From JADJLQ01 sp034439915 (GTDB lineage: Bacteria; Bacteroidota; Bacteroidia; Chitinophagales; Saprospiraceae): a DNA stretch of 64,000 bases. Of this stretch, positions 42,937 through 51,579 are shown in pieces. The stretch is taken from contig JAWXBI010000242.1 of NCBI GenBank assembly GCA_034439915.1, positions 1-64,000 of the forward strand, in the 5' to 3' direction. Every line of letters starts with the position of its first letter. Positions within the stretch are counted from its first letter, which is position 1. The translations under genes and the position numbers were made by a program. The notes under the pieces are model-generated. The model was not told where the DNA came from. It worked only from the letters and a program-made list of their open reading frames with translations, and did not search any database.

Positions 42937-43539
42937 TTATTTAAAGGAAATCAATTCAGCGCGGTCGCAGTTGGTAATGGGGCCCAAAGCATCCAGGAGG
43001 ATATTGCCATTGTAGGTATACTGCAGTTTAGTATTGTAAAATGCTTCGATAATGATGAATTGAATATCTTTTTTAGGTTTAAAGCGGATCGTATAAGGCC
43101 TCCAATCGGCATGGTTGATCGGCGGGCTTTCAAACAGTTTTTGTTTTTTTTCGCATCGTTCATTGCCCCCCCAAACCCTTAAAACGGCAGGCTTATTATA
43201 TCCATTATAGGTTTTGGCACTGGCCATCATTAGCTTAAAAAAATAACAATTATCGGCTTTAAGTGACTCCGGCAGTCGTTGCCCAATACACTCCCAGGTG
43301 CCGTTTTTCCGGACGATCAGCCCCATAAAAGACTGCCCGTCATAGGCATCCTGATAAACCCCCCAGGGGCCGGGAAGCAAATCAGGCGTCGTACCATCCT
43401 CGCACCCGATCCAGCCAATTGGCATAATGGCATCCTGCGGTTCGCCTTCAAAAGAAGGGTTGAACATCACAACCTGCTGACTGCGCAAACACCACGTACC
43501 CAACATAGCCACCAAGGTTATCAGCATTTTATTGATCAT
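42937..43539 (-). CDS. Secreted protein with jelly-roll-like domain, function unknown
   Basis: 200 residues with a signal peptide (LITLVAMLGTWCLRSQQ). The rest is one beta-rich domain: VMFNPSFEGEPQD, GWIGCEDGTTPDLLPGPWGV, DGQSFMGLIVRKNGTWECIGQRL, CYFFKLMMASAKTY, LRVWGGNERCEKKQ and NGNILLDALGPI. This pattern (NPSFE, GW.C, DG.S.LGL.V, final 'DN/DA') is that of carbohydrate-binding-like jelly rolls found at the N-terminus of OmpA-type and T9SS cargo proteins of Bacteroidota. Here it stands alone, with no sorting domain. Ligand unknown. Confidence 0.8.
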   Translation of the reverse strand: MINKMLITLVAMLGTWCLRSQQVVMFNPSFEGEPQDAIMPIGWIGCEDGTTPDLLPGPWGVYQDAYDGQSFMGLIVRKNGTWECIGQRLPESLKADNCYFFKLMMASAKTYNGYNKPAVLRVWGGNERCEKKQKLFESPPINHADWRPYTIRFKPKKDIQFIIIEAFYNTKLQYTYNGNILLDALGPITNCDRAELISFK

Positions 43540-43573
43540 ATCACAAAATCCATTTATATATCTCCAAATTAAC

Positions 43574-43581
43574 TAATTTTG
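43574..43581 (+). promoter_or_regulatory. Candidate -7 element (TAATTTTG) of the DUF3098 gene
   Basis: TAATTTTG matches TAnnTTTG, 15 bases before the ATG at 43597. A TTG at 43579 that would extend the frame is part of this element and is therefore not a start. Confidence 0.5.
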
Positions 43582-43596
43582 GGCCAAATTCAACGC

Positions 43597-43971
43597 ATGG
43601 CAAAACAACCCATTCCTGCAAAAAAACTAATTAAAACCGAGACTAAGAAAACGGAATCGTTTTCCGGACCTGCTTCATCCCTGGCCGCGAGGAGAAAAGT
43701 CAATACCAGCATGACGAATACCCCTTCCGAGTTTACTTTTAATTCTGATAATATTAAATGGTTGTTGATCAGTCTTGGACTGGTAATCCTCGGCTATGTG
43801 CTGATGACGGGTGGGAAAATGCCGAACAAGGATGTTTGGGATGAAAGTATAATTTATAGTTTCCGCAGGACTGTACTTGCACCTGTGGTGATCCTAGGGG
43901 GCCTCATTTTAGCCGTTTATTCCATATTTCGAAATAAACCGGTTCAAACCAGTTCTACCCCAACTTCCTGA
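43597..43971 (+). CDS. DUF3098 family membrane protein
   Basis: 124 residues from ATG 43597. A hydrophilic, Lys-rich N-terminal stretch of about 48 residues precedes the family core FTFNSDNIKWLLISLGLVILGYVLMTGG, then DESIIYSFRRTVLAPVVILGGLILAVYSIF: two membrane helices with the SFRR turn. Function unknown. In many Bacteroidota it lies in an ftsX-DUF3098-uppP-truB order; here it is followed 92 bases later by truB without ftsX or uppP. Confidence 0.88.
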   Translation: MAKQPIPAKKLIKTETKKTESFSGPASSLAARRKVNTSMTNTPSEFTFNSDNIKWLLISLGLVILGYVLMTGGKMPNKDVWDESIIYSFRRTVLAPVVILGGLILAVYSIFRNKPVQTSSTPTS

Positions 43972-44035
43972 GGTACTTCGACCTCATTCTTCCTGGTAAA
44001 TTCAGCATTAATCGTCAGTCCGGGATTAAAGCCTG

Positions 44036-44043
44036 TAATTTTG
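44036..44043 (+). promoter_or_regulatory. Candidate -7 element (TAATTTTG) of truB
   Basis: TAATTTTG matches TAnnTTTG, 20 bases before the ATG at 44064, suggesting that truB and the gld genes after it start a transcript of their own. Confidence 0.45.
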
Positions 44044-44063
44044 CCTGGTTATCAAATTAATCC

Positions 44064-44837
44064 ATGGACTTTCAGCTGCTCAGACCGGTAACACTTAATG
44101 ATGACTATTCGGATTTGGCTTCCTGGCAGGAAGGTAAAATGATATTGCTGGACAAACCCCTCGAATGGACGTCCTTTGATCTGGTCAATAAATGCAAACT
44201 CGCCTTTCGTTTTGGGTTAAAGGTCAAAAAGATCAAAATCGGCCATGCGGGTACCCTGGATCCGCTGGCTACCGGGTTGATGCTTGTGTTGGTGGGAAAA
44301 TATACTAAACTCACCCCGGAGATCCATACCCTGACCAAAACCTATGAAGGCAGCCTGTTTCTGGGAGCTACTACTCCAAGTTATGATGGCGAACGGGCAA
44401 TCGATGCCCATTTTCCGATTGACCATATTCATCCGGAATTGCTTTTCGATACCGCCAGCCAGTTTGTAGGGCAAATTGTGCAATTTCCCCCGGTGTTTTC
44501 GGCCGTTAAAATCGATGGGAAAAAAGCATACATAGCTGCTCATAAAGGAAAATCCATTATCACCCGGGAGAGATCAGTGGACATATTTCAATTTACCATT
44601 GATCGTATTGAGTTACCTGTTGTAAACTTTACCGTAACCTGCAGTTCTGGTACTTATATACGCACCCTGGTGCATGATTTTGGACAGGCATTGCAGTCAG
44701 GAGCTTATTTAACCAGGTTGAGGCGCACCCGTATCGGACCCTGGTCTATTGCCGATGCTATGGATGTCCAGACCTTTGCATCCAAATTAGCGTCGACAAT
44801 ACCCACCGAAATAACTTTACCCCAAGAATCTAATTGA
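44064..44837 (+). CDS. truB: tRNA pseudouridine(55) synthase
   Basis: 257 residues. Motifs: MILLDKPLEWTSFDLVNKCK, KIGHAGTLDPLATGLMLV with the catalytic Asp66, TYEGSLFLGATTPSYD, QFPPVFSAVKIDGKKAY and CSSGTYIRTLVHDFG. It converts U55 of tRNAs to pseudouridine. A slightly longer N-terminus than E. coli TruB and no PUA domain at the C-terminus, as usual in this phylum. Two bases before gldA. Confidence 0.97.
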   Translation: MDFQLLRPVTLNDDYSDLASWQEGKMILLDKPLEWTSFDLVNKCKLAFRFGLKVKKIKIGHAGTLDPLATGLMLVLVGKYTKLTPEIHTLTKTYEGSLFLGATTPSYDGERAIDAHFPIDHIHPELLFDTASQFVGQIVQFPPVFSAVKIDGKKAYIAAHKGKSIITRERSVDIFQFTIDRIELPVVNFTVTCSSGTYIRTLVHDFGQALQSGAYLTRLRRTRIGPWSIADAMDVQTFASKLASTIPTEITLPQESN

Positions 44838-44839
44838 TT

Positions 44840-45754
44840 ATGGAAGTCCTGGAAGTCCAAAACGTAGTCAAATCCTATGGTAATCAAATAGCGGTGGACC
44901 GGATATCATTTAAGATTGCCGCGGGTGAAATTGTGGGCTTCCTGGGACCGAATGGGGCAGGTAAGTCCACGACGATGAAAATGATTGCCGGTATCTTATC
45001 TCCTGACCAGGGCGAAATCAGGATTAAGGGGAAATTGGTGTCATTGAAATACCCCGAAATCAGGAAGTCTCTGGCGTATCTCCCGGAAAACAATCCACTT
45101 TATACAGATCTGTATATCAGGGAGTACCTTGAATTTATGGCAGAAATCCATCAGGTCAAAGCAGTTCAATCAACGCTGGACGAAATCATCACCATCTGCG
45201 GATTGACCGCGGAACAACATAAAAAAATAGGAAGTTTAAGTAAAGGCTTCAAACAAAGGGTAGGGCTGGCTCAGTCTATTCTGCATAAACCGGACTTATT
45301 TGTACTGGATGAAGCGACCACGGGACTGGATCCAAATCAAATACTGGAGATCAGGGATTTGATTAAAAACCTGGGCAAGAGCCATGCGGTCTTAATATCC
45401 ACCCATGTGTTGCAGGAAGTTGAATCTATTTGTAATCGTTGTATCGTGATCCACAAAGGGAAATTAATTGCCGATGATCCGATGTCTGTTTTAAAAAATA
45501 AATTACACCCACACCGGGAAGTAATGGTGAGTTTTGACCGGGACATTTCTATGGAACTATTTCTCAAAAAATGGTCCAGGGTGACCAGGGGGCCTTATGC
45601 GTTTTCATACCTGATCCAGGATGAAGATGTCCGTTTGACTCAGACTGTTTACCGTTGGGTGGTAGAACATAAATTGGTATTAAATGAGCTTAAATGGGTA
45701 GAAAATAAAATGGAAGATGTTTTTTATTCATTGACTGGTAATCCGGTTAAATAA
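44840..45754 (+). CDS. gldA: Gliding motility-associated ABC transporter ATPase
   Basis: 304 residues from ATG 44840; the TTG at 44834 overlaps the truB stop and is less likely. ABC motifs: Walker A GFLGPNGAGKSTT, signature LSKGFKQRVGLAQSIL, Walker B LFVLDEATTGLDPNQ, and an H-loop in STHVLQEV. Full-length similarity pattern (MEVLEVQNVVKSYG) and the neighbouring GldF-GldG fusion identify it as GldA. In Flavobacterium GldAFG is needed for gliding; in other lineages its role is unclear. Confidence 0.93.
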   Translation: MEVLEVQNVVKSYGNQIAVDRISFKIAAGEIVGFLGPNGAGKSTTMKMIAGILSPDQGEIRIKGKLVSLKYPEIRKSLAYLPENNPLYTDLYIREYLEFMAEIHQVKAVQSTLDEIITICGLTAEQHKKIGSLSKGFKQRVGLAQSILHKPDLFVLDEATTGLDPNQILEIRDLIKNLGKSHAVLISTHVLQEVESICNRCIVIHKGKLIADDPMSVLKNKLHPHREVMVSFDRDISMELFLKKWSRVTRGPYAFSYLIQDEDVRLTQTVYRWVVEHKLVLNELKWVENKMEDVFYSLTGNPVK

Positions 45755-45761
45755 TCATCGT

Positions 45762-48203
45762 TTGAACCAGATCAACACTTTAAGACCGGTCATCAAAAGG
45801 GAATTATTATCCTATTTGAGCTCATTCAGTTTTATGCTGGCGATTGCGGTTTATTTTCTGCTGGTTGGATTGTGGTTGTGGTGGTTTCCCGATACCAGTA
45901 TCCCGGATAATAAATTTGCCAGTTTGCAAACTTTGTTTGCCCTGGCCCCGTGGATATTTTTATTTATTCTTCCTGCCATGACCATGAGGTCAATTGCTGA
46001 AGAGAGGCAATCCGGTACCCTTGACTTATTAAAAAGCAAACCCCTGACCATGTACCAGTTGGTAGTGGGAAAATTTATTGCATTGGTAGTCTTGATTGTA
46101 CTGATTCTCCTGGTTTCTCAGGTCTACACTTTTTCGATTTATCAGCTGGGATATCCCAAAGGCAACCTGGATGCCGGAGGTACAGCCGGTTCCTTTCTGG
46201 CCTGGATGCTTTTAGCATCGGCATTCAGTGCCATCGGTCTATTTACGTCTGCTGTCAGCCCGAATCAAATGATCGCATTTTTATCTGCAGCAGCTGGTTG
46301 TTTTTTGCTCTACATCGGACCCTCCTTTATCAGCACTCTGCCCGTATTGGTGGGTCAATGGGATTTCCTCATCCAGGGTCTTGGCATCCAGTCCCATTAT
46401 GAATCGATGAGTAGGGGAGTCATCACGTCATCGGACTTGTTTTATTTCCTCGGATTCACCGGGCTGTTTTTACAGGCAGCTGCACTTGCAGCTACCTACC
46501 CGCGAAATCAACGAAAATTAATCTTATTGGAGTCTCCGGTGGGGTGGGCCGTTTCCTCGGTATTTATTGTTTTGAGCTTTTTCGATTTATTTTCCATCGA
46601 CCTGACAGAAGATCAAAGGCATACTATTCGCCCGGAAACCAAAACACTGATTTCTGAAGTTGATGATATCATTTATGTCAAATTGTTGTTTACAGGTTCA
46701 TTTCCTGCTGCTTTTACCCGGTTAAAAAATACCGCCCTGGAAACGCTCACTGAATTTAACCGTTTAAATAAAAACATTCAATTTGAAGTGGAAGATCCAC
46801 TGGAAGGAAATCCAGAGCTCGTCAGATCGAATCAGGAATCATTGCGCCAGGACGGCATTATTCCTACCCGGTTGACCGTGTTTAATGGTAAAGAACAGGA
46901 ACAGAAAATAGTCTACCCTTATGCAGTATTTTATTTTGGAGAGCGGAAAATACCGGTGAATCTGCTGGAGAGTATGGACCCAAATACTTCAGAAGATGAA
47001 GTACTGAATCGTTCCGCGAGTTTATTGGAATATAAATTTGCGAATGCCATCCAGAAACTTCGAATGAAAAAAAGCCCGGTGGTCGTATTTTCCCGGGGTC
47101 ATGAAGAACTGCCGCTGCTGCATACGGCTGATTTGGAAAGGACATTGCGCCCGGTGTATTCTACCGGAAGAATAACATTAGATAGTATTGTTTTTATTTC
47201 AAATGAAATCGATATATTGATTATAGCTAAGCCTCAAACAGGCTTCAGTAACCGGGACAATTTTTTAATTGACCAGTATATCATGAATGGGGGTAAAGTC
47301 ATCTGGTTAATCGATCCGCTTTCCGTCAATACGGATACCATCAATGCCGCGGCGAGAAAAAAAATGGATTTTATACCCTTGCCCTATCCTTTGAATTTGG
47401 AAGAATTGTTCTTTAAATATGGGTTTCGGATTTTACCCAATGTCGTATTGGATTATGAATGCAGCACCATACCCTTATTGACAGGGTATACAAACGGTAC
47501 ACCACAATTTGAACCACGACCCTGGTATTTCCATCCTCTGGTTGCACCCCAAATTAACCATCCTGTGGTTAAAAATCTGGACCGGATCAGTTTATTTTAT
47601 CCCGCCACTATCGATACAGTAAAAACAAAAACTCCGCTGGTCAAAACGATACTGCTGGCTTCCAGCATGCATAGTCGAACGTTGTTGAGTCCTTCGGGGA
47701 TAAATTTTGAAATGGTACGCCAATTGGCAGAACCTAATCAATTTAACCGCCAATCGCAACCGGTCGGCTTATTGCTGGAAGGTATATTTTCATCGGCATT
47801 TGAAAACAGGCTGAGTGAATCCTTTTCCAATATGCTGGATCAAACCGGAATTTCCTATAAGGCATACAGCGTACCTAACCGTATGCTGGTTTTCAGTGAT
47901 GGGGATCTGATCAATAATGCGGTGAGCAGCAGAGGGGAACCTGCACCTCTGGGATTTAATAGGTATGAACAAAAGACCTATCCCGCCAATAAAGACCTGA
48001 TGCTAAACAGTATTGAATATTTATTGGATGACCATCAAATCATGGCAGCCCGGAATAAGGAAATCCGGCTCCGTTTGCTGGATGCCGCCGTGGTGAGGGA
48101 CCAGGCTGGATACTGGAGATGGTACAATACCCTCGTTCCGATATTGATTATTTTAATGTTGAACATCGGTTTTTATTATTGGAGAAAATGGAAATATGCC
48201 TGA
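45762..48203 (+). CDS. gldFG: Gliding motility ABC transporter permease GldF fused to GldG
   Basis: 813 residues. The only start that keeps the first helix is TTG at 45762, 7 bases after gldA; the next ATG falls inside that helix. Residues 1-245 are GldF, with six membrane helices (LLSYLSSFSFMLAIAVYF, MTMRSIAEERQSGTLDLL). A helix near 258-277 begins the GldG part, whose large extracytoplasmic domain (about 280-780, ABC-type auxiliary region: ETLTEFNRLNKNIQFEVEDP, GGKVIWLIDPL) ends in a final helix near 786-806. In Flavobacterium the two are separate genes. It overlaps the DUF4340 gene by 8 bases. Confidence 0.9.
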   Translation: MNQINTLRPVIKRELLSYLSSFSFMLAIAVYFLLVGLWLWWFPDTSIPDNKFASLQTLFALAPWIFLFILPAMTMRSIAEERQSGTLDLLKSKPLTMYQLVVGKFIALVVLIVLILLVSQVYTFSIYQLGYPKGNLDAGGTAGSFLAWMLLASAFSAIGLFTSAVSPNQMIAFLSAAAGCFLLYIGPSFISTLPVLVGQWDFLIQGLGIQSHYESMSRGVITSSDLFYFLGFTGLFLQAAALAATYPRNQRKLILLESPVGWAVSSVFIVLSFFDLFSIDLTEDQRHTIRPETKTLISEVDDIIYVKLLFTGSFPAAFTRLKNTALETLTEFNRLNKNIQFEVEDPLEGNPELVRSNQESLRQDGIIPTRLTVFNGKEQEQKIVYPYAVFYFGERKIPVNLLESMDPNTSEDEVLNRSASLLEYKFANAIQKLRMKKSPVVVFSRGHEELPLLHTADLERTLRPVYSTGRITLDSIVFISNEIDILIIAKPQTGFSNRDNFLIDQYIMNGGKVIWLIDPLSVNTDTINAAARKKMDFIPLPYPLNLEELFFKYGFRILPNVVLDYECSTIPLLTGYTNGTPQFEPRPWYFHPLVAPQINHPVVKNLDRISLFYPATIDTVKTKTPLVKTILLASSMHSRTLLSPSGINFEMVRQLAEPNQFNRQSQPVGLLLEGIFSSAFENRLSESFSNMLDQTGISYKAYSVPNRMLVFSDGDLINNAVSSRGEPAPLGFNRYEQKTYPANKDLMLNSIEYLLDDHQIMAARNKEIRLRLLDAAVVRDQAGYWRWYNTLVPILIILMLNIGFYYWRKWKYA

Positions 48204-49128
48204 GATCAGTAATTTTTATTGGTATGGTATCCTGATCTGTTTAACCTGGGGTTGTAAACCGGGCCAAGGGGACCAGATGGAAACAGATTTTAAATTATCC
48301 AACCCGGAACGGATTGCTGCCATTGAAATTTATCACCAGGGTATACTGGAACAGACTTTGTCAAAAACGAAACAAGGCTGGATCGTGAACCAAAAATATG
48401 CGGTCAGGCCTGACGCTATCGACAACATATTGCGTATCCTGCCTGATTTACGGGTGATGTATTTTCCTCCTTCGGCAGCCTGGGAAAACATGGTCAGGGC
48501 AATTAAAGAGCAAGGGGTTACCCTCGTTTTTAAAGGACCATCGGGTCAAAAGATTAAATCCTTCAGCCTGGGAGGTACCACCAACGATGAAAGAGGTACT
48601 TATGCTATGATGGAAGGGTCGACCAAACCTTATGTTATTCATGTTCCGGGGTTTGATGGCAGTCTGGCCAACCGGTTTATAATGGAAGAAAATGACTGGA
48701 GAGACCGGATGATTTTTAAAGAAATCAAGGAAGATTTAATCAAGATAAAAGTCAATTATCCGGAACAACCCGGAGCAGGATTTGAATTGGAAAAAGTGGA
48801 AGGCAAATGGAGGTTGTTTAGTCTTTCCCGTAAACCGGTAACTGCCGATGAATCGTTGATTCATACATACCTTGATGGCTTTTCCGGGATAGGCGCCGAA
48901 GGCATTGAAAATGACTTTAAATCTATTCCCCAGGTGCTGGAAATGACCCCTCATGCAGTCATTGAAATTCAAAAACCGGGTCGCACTGCTCGTATTATAA
49001 AATTTTACCCGATCCGGCTGGATGGCCAGGACAGGGTCGAACGATTTTATGTGTATGATGGCAAGGACTTTTTTTTAGCTCAAATGCGTATCTTACAAAA
49101 GTTATTCAGATCGATAGATTCATTTTAA
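48196..49128 (+). CDS. DUF4340 family lipoprotein
   Basis: 310 residues. The N-terminus has a hydrophobic stretch ending in LTWGC, a plausible lipobox (Cys20). The body fits DUF4340: repeated patterns of LEKVEGKWRLFSL and VNQKYAVRPDAIDNILRIL, the 'thread' of strand-plus-helix units found in proteins next to GldG-type transporters. Function unknown. It starts inside gldFG (8-base overlap), so it is a stable part of the gldA-gldFG operon. Confidence 0.82.
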   Translation: MPEISNFYWYGILICLTWGCKPGQGDQMETDFKLSNPERIAAIEIYHQGILEQTLSKTKQGWIVNQKYAVRPDAIDNILRILPDLRVMYFPPSAAWENMVRAIKEQGVTLVFKGPSGQKIKSFSLGGTTNDERGTYAMMEGSTKPYVIHVPGFDGSLANRFIMEENDWRDRMIFKEIKEDLIKIKVNYPEQPGAGFELEKVEGKWRLFSLSRKPVTADESLIHTYLDGFSGIGAEGIENDFKSIPQVLEMTPHAVIEIQKPGRTARIIKFYPIRLDGQDRVERFYVYDGKDFFLAQMRILQKLFRSIDSF

Positions 49129-49134
49129 ATCCGA

Positions 49135-50370
49135 ATGAAACACAGACACACCCTACTGCTTTCATTGGGTGCCTGGATGACCATCATGGGGGTTTCTTTG
49201 GTGTCGTTCGAAGAGTACTGGGGATTTTTCGGGCACCGGAGGATCAACCGATTGGCGGTATTCACGTTGGTACCTGAAATGATGCCGGTATTTAAAAAAC
49301 ACATTGAATACATCACCGAACACGCCGTGGATCCGGACAAACGGAGATATGCAATTCACGGTGAAGCAATCCGTCACTATATTGACCTGGATGTTTGGCA
49401 TCAGATGGGTGTGGACCCTTTGCCAAAAAGTTATTCCACCGCCAGAGCCCTTTTGGGAGATTGGGTCCTTAAAGATGCGGATGGCCGGAATGAATCCATC
49501 TTTATGCACCCCAGATGGAAGATCATCGCAAATAAAAAGTATATCCTGATCAAACAGCCCGACACCGCTGAAGTTGATTTTTATGATTATCAACGATTTG
49601 TTTCCGGCTATCTTCAAAAGGCAAAGGATCCCGACGAAGACATTTTTTTGAATTCAGATACGTTGAATACATTTTTTAACCGGCAGTTATTACCCGCGGG
49701 ACAAAGGTTGCAATGGATAGACACCTTCAGCAAGCATGGGATACTTCCTTATATCATTCCCCAGTCGTATACTAGATTGGTACATGCTTTTAAAATTAAA
49801 GATCTGGCGAGTATCCTACGGCTCTCTGCGGATCTGGGCCATTACGTTGGAGACGCCCATGTCCCATTACATACGACCAGCAATTATAATGGGCAGCAGA
49901 CCGGACAAACCGGATTACATGCCTTTTGGGAAAGCCGAATCCCGGAATTATTTGCAGATCAGTCCTATGATTACCTGGTGGGTAGAGCAAATTACATCAA
50001 AGACATAGAAGACTTTAGCTGTAAAATAGTTTACGATAGCCACCGGTTCGTTGATTCTGTATTATCTATTGAAAAAAGATTAAGCCGGCAAATACCAGCG
50101 TCACATCAATATTGTTTTACAGAACGCAACCTGCTCATCGTAAAATTGCAATGTGAAGCCTATGCCAGAGCATATCAATCGGCGATGAAAGGCATGGTGG
50201 AAGAACGTATGAGGGCAGCCATCCTGGCGGTGGGAAGTACCTGGTATTCGGCATGGATTGATGCCGGACAACCTGATTTATCGTCGTTAAATGAACCCGG
50301 CGCTGGTACTTCAGACAGTTTGTACTTAAAAAAAAACAATGCAGGATCATCGGTCCGGCCTGAACATTAA
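49135..50370 (+). CDS. Secreted zinc-dependent phospholipase C / S1-P1 nuclease-like protein
   Basis: 411 residues with a signal peptide (LLLSLGAWMTIMGVSLVSF). The mature part starts near WGFFGHRRINRLAV, where the Trp-N-terminus and the His next to it are usual zinc ligands. Further candidate ligands are in EAIRHYIDLDVW, LSADLGHYVGDAHVPLHTTSNYNG and HAFWESRIPELF, the order of the trinuclear zinc site of this family. It may cleave phospholipids or nucleic acids outside the cell; sequence alone does not choose between them. Lies 6 bases after the DUF4340 gene. Confidence 0.88.
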   Translation: MKHRHTLLLSLGAWMTIMGVSLVSFEEYWGFFGHRRINRLAVFTLVPEMMPVFKKHIEYITEHAVDPDKRRYAIHGEAIRHYIDLDVWHQMGVDPLPKSYSTARALLGDWVLKDADGRNESIFMHPRWKIIANKKYILIKQPDTAEVDFYDYQRFVSGYLQKAKDPDEDIFLNSDTLNTFFNRQLLPAGQRLQWIDTFSKHGILPYIIPQSYTRLVHAFKIKDLASILRLSADLGHYVGDAHVPLHTTSNYNGQQTGQTGLHAFWESRIPELFADQSYDYLVGRANYIKDIEDFSCKIVYDSHRFVDSVLSIEKRLSRQIPASHQYCFTERNLLIVKLQCEAYARAYQSAMKGMVEERMRAAILAVGSTWYSAWIDAGQPDLSSLNEPGAGTSDSLYLKKNNAGSSVRPEH

Positions 50371-50372
50371 AT

Positions 50373-51579
50373 TTATAATTGCAGCCTGACCTTCATTTTG
50401 TTTAAAATCCGGACAAGCCACAATACAAAGAATGCATACAGAATACAATAACCCAGCCCCAGTATCCCGGTTTTATATTCACGGGGTAGTGGGTAAAAAT
50501 TAAATAAATCGTATAAAGCCCATAAGATAAACGGGATGATATAGGTCAACAAGGGATTTGCCCCCGCTGGTTGAAAGATTTTGGCCCAACGGACTTGATT
50601 TTTAATATCTATAATCCAATAGATAATTAAAAATGCCAGGATTGAAAACATGGAACTGCACATACCCCAGGACGGAGTAGCCCCATTTTTACTGATATGG
50701 AAAAAAGGCCGCAGGGCAAACCCCACGAGGAATAAAAAACCTGCCCATGCTAAAGATCTTCTGAATAAAGTAGCAAGCCCCGACTTATACTGTTTTTCAA
50801 ACATGATTAAAGTGAGTACCACACCACATAGGGCTATGCCGATATGGGTGGCATGACCCCCATAAGGCCTGAACAAAGAAAATCAGGAAGGGACATTGGA
50901 TGACGCGATGTGCCCAAGTATGTAGATGGCCAGACAAAACAAGATAGCGGTCAAAACAATTTGAATTTTACCCTTACTCAACAAATAAAGCAAAGAAGCA
51001 AACATATATGCCCAACCGATCAGACCCATTATACCCCACCATTTTGGTGTCATGCCTAACTCACCTTGTGGACCACCCCGGTATAAGATCGCCAATACCA
51101 CAAGGATCATGATGCCCAACCCGCGGTAAAGCCAGGGGCTGGGTTTGATTCCAGGATGGTATTTTGTTCCAGATCAGTATAGCTGCAGGGTAGATCATCA
51201 ACGCCCAGAGTGCTTTCGGGATTAGCATAGATTCCTCAAGATGACCACTTTCGGCATTGACCATAAGCACGCCGAGAATCAGGAGACCGAGGGTGCGCAT
51301 AAGAATGTGTAGCAGGAGTTTCATTTGGCCATCCCCTGACTTAATCCTTTGGTTTATGGCAAAGGGTATCGGCATACCGACGATAAATAAAAATCCTGCG
51401 AATACCCAATCCACCATGGTCATGCCATCCACATTGCCTGGCAGGTGATAAAAAGCCTGGGGAAGGTCCCTGACCCCCGCTACTTCATTGAAGAATACCA
51501 TTAAAAATATAGTCAGTCCCCGAAAGACATCTAGGGAGTAGAACCGCTGATTTTCGAAGTTGTTGACCGGTAAAATCAA
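50373..51579 (-). pseudogene. Broken DUF5009 / NagX-like membrane acyltransferase gene (frameshift plus in-frame TGA)
   Basis: Three pieces together make one DUF5009 protein of about 400 residues. Piece 1 (start TTG 51579, inside the GH18 stop) has YSLDVFRGLTIFLMVFFNE and MVDWVFAGFLFIVG. Piece 2 is read in another frame (SPWLYRGLGIMILVVLAILY, then WWGIMGLIGWAYM) and stops at TGA 50883-50885. Piece 3 continues in the same frame as piece 2 (FRPYGGHATHIGIALCGVV to the end). The frameshift lies near 51142-51150, at an AAACCC run on the minus strand. Homologues are polytopic inner-membrane proteins linked to N-acetylglucosamine or chitin use. Two lesions suggest real decay, but a run-length error plus a substitution cannot be excluded. 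Confidence 0.85.
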
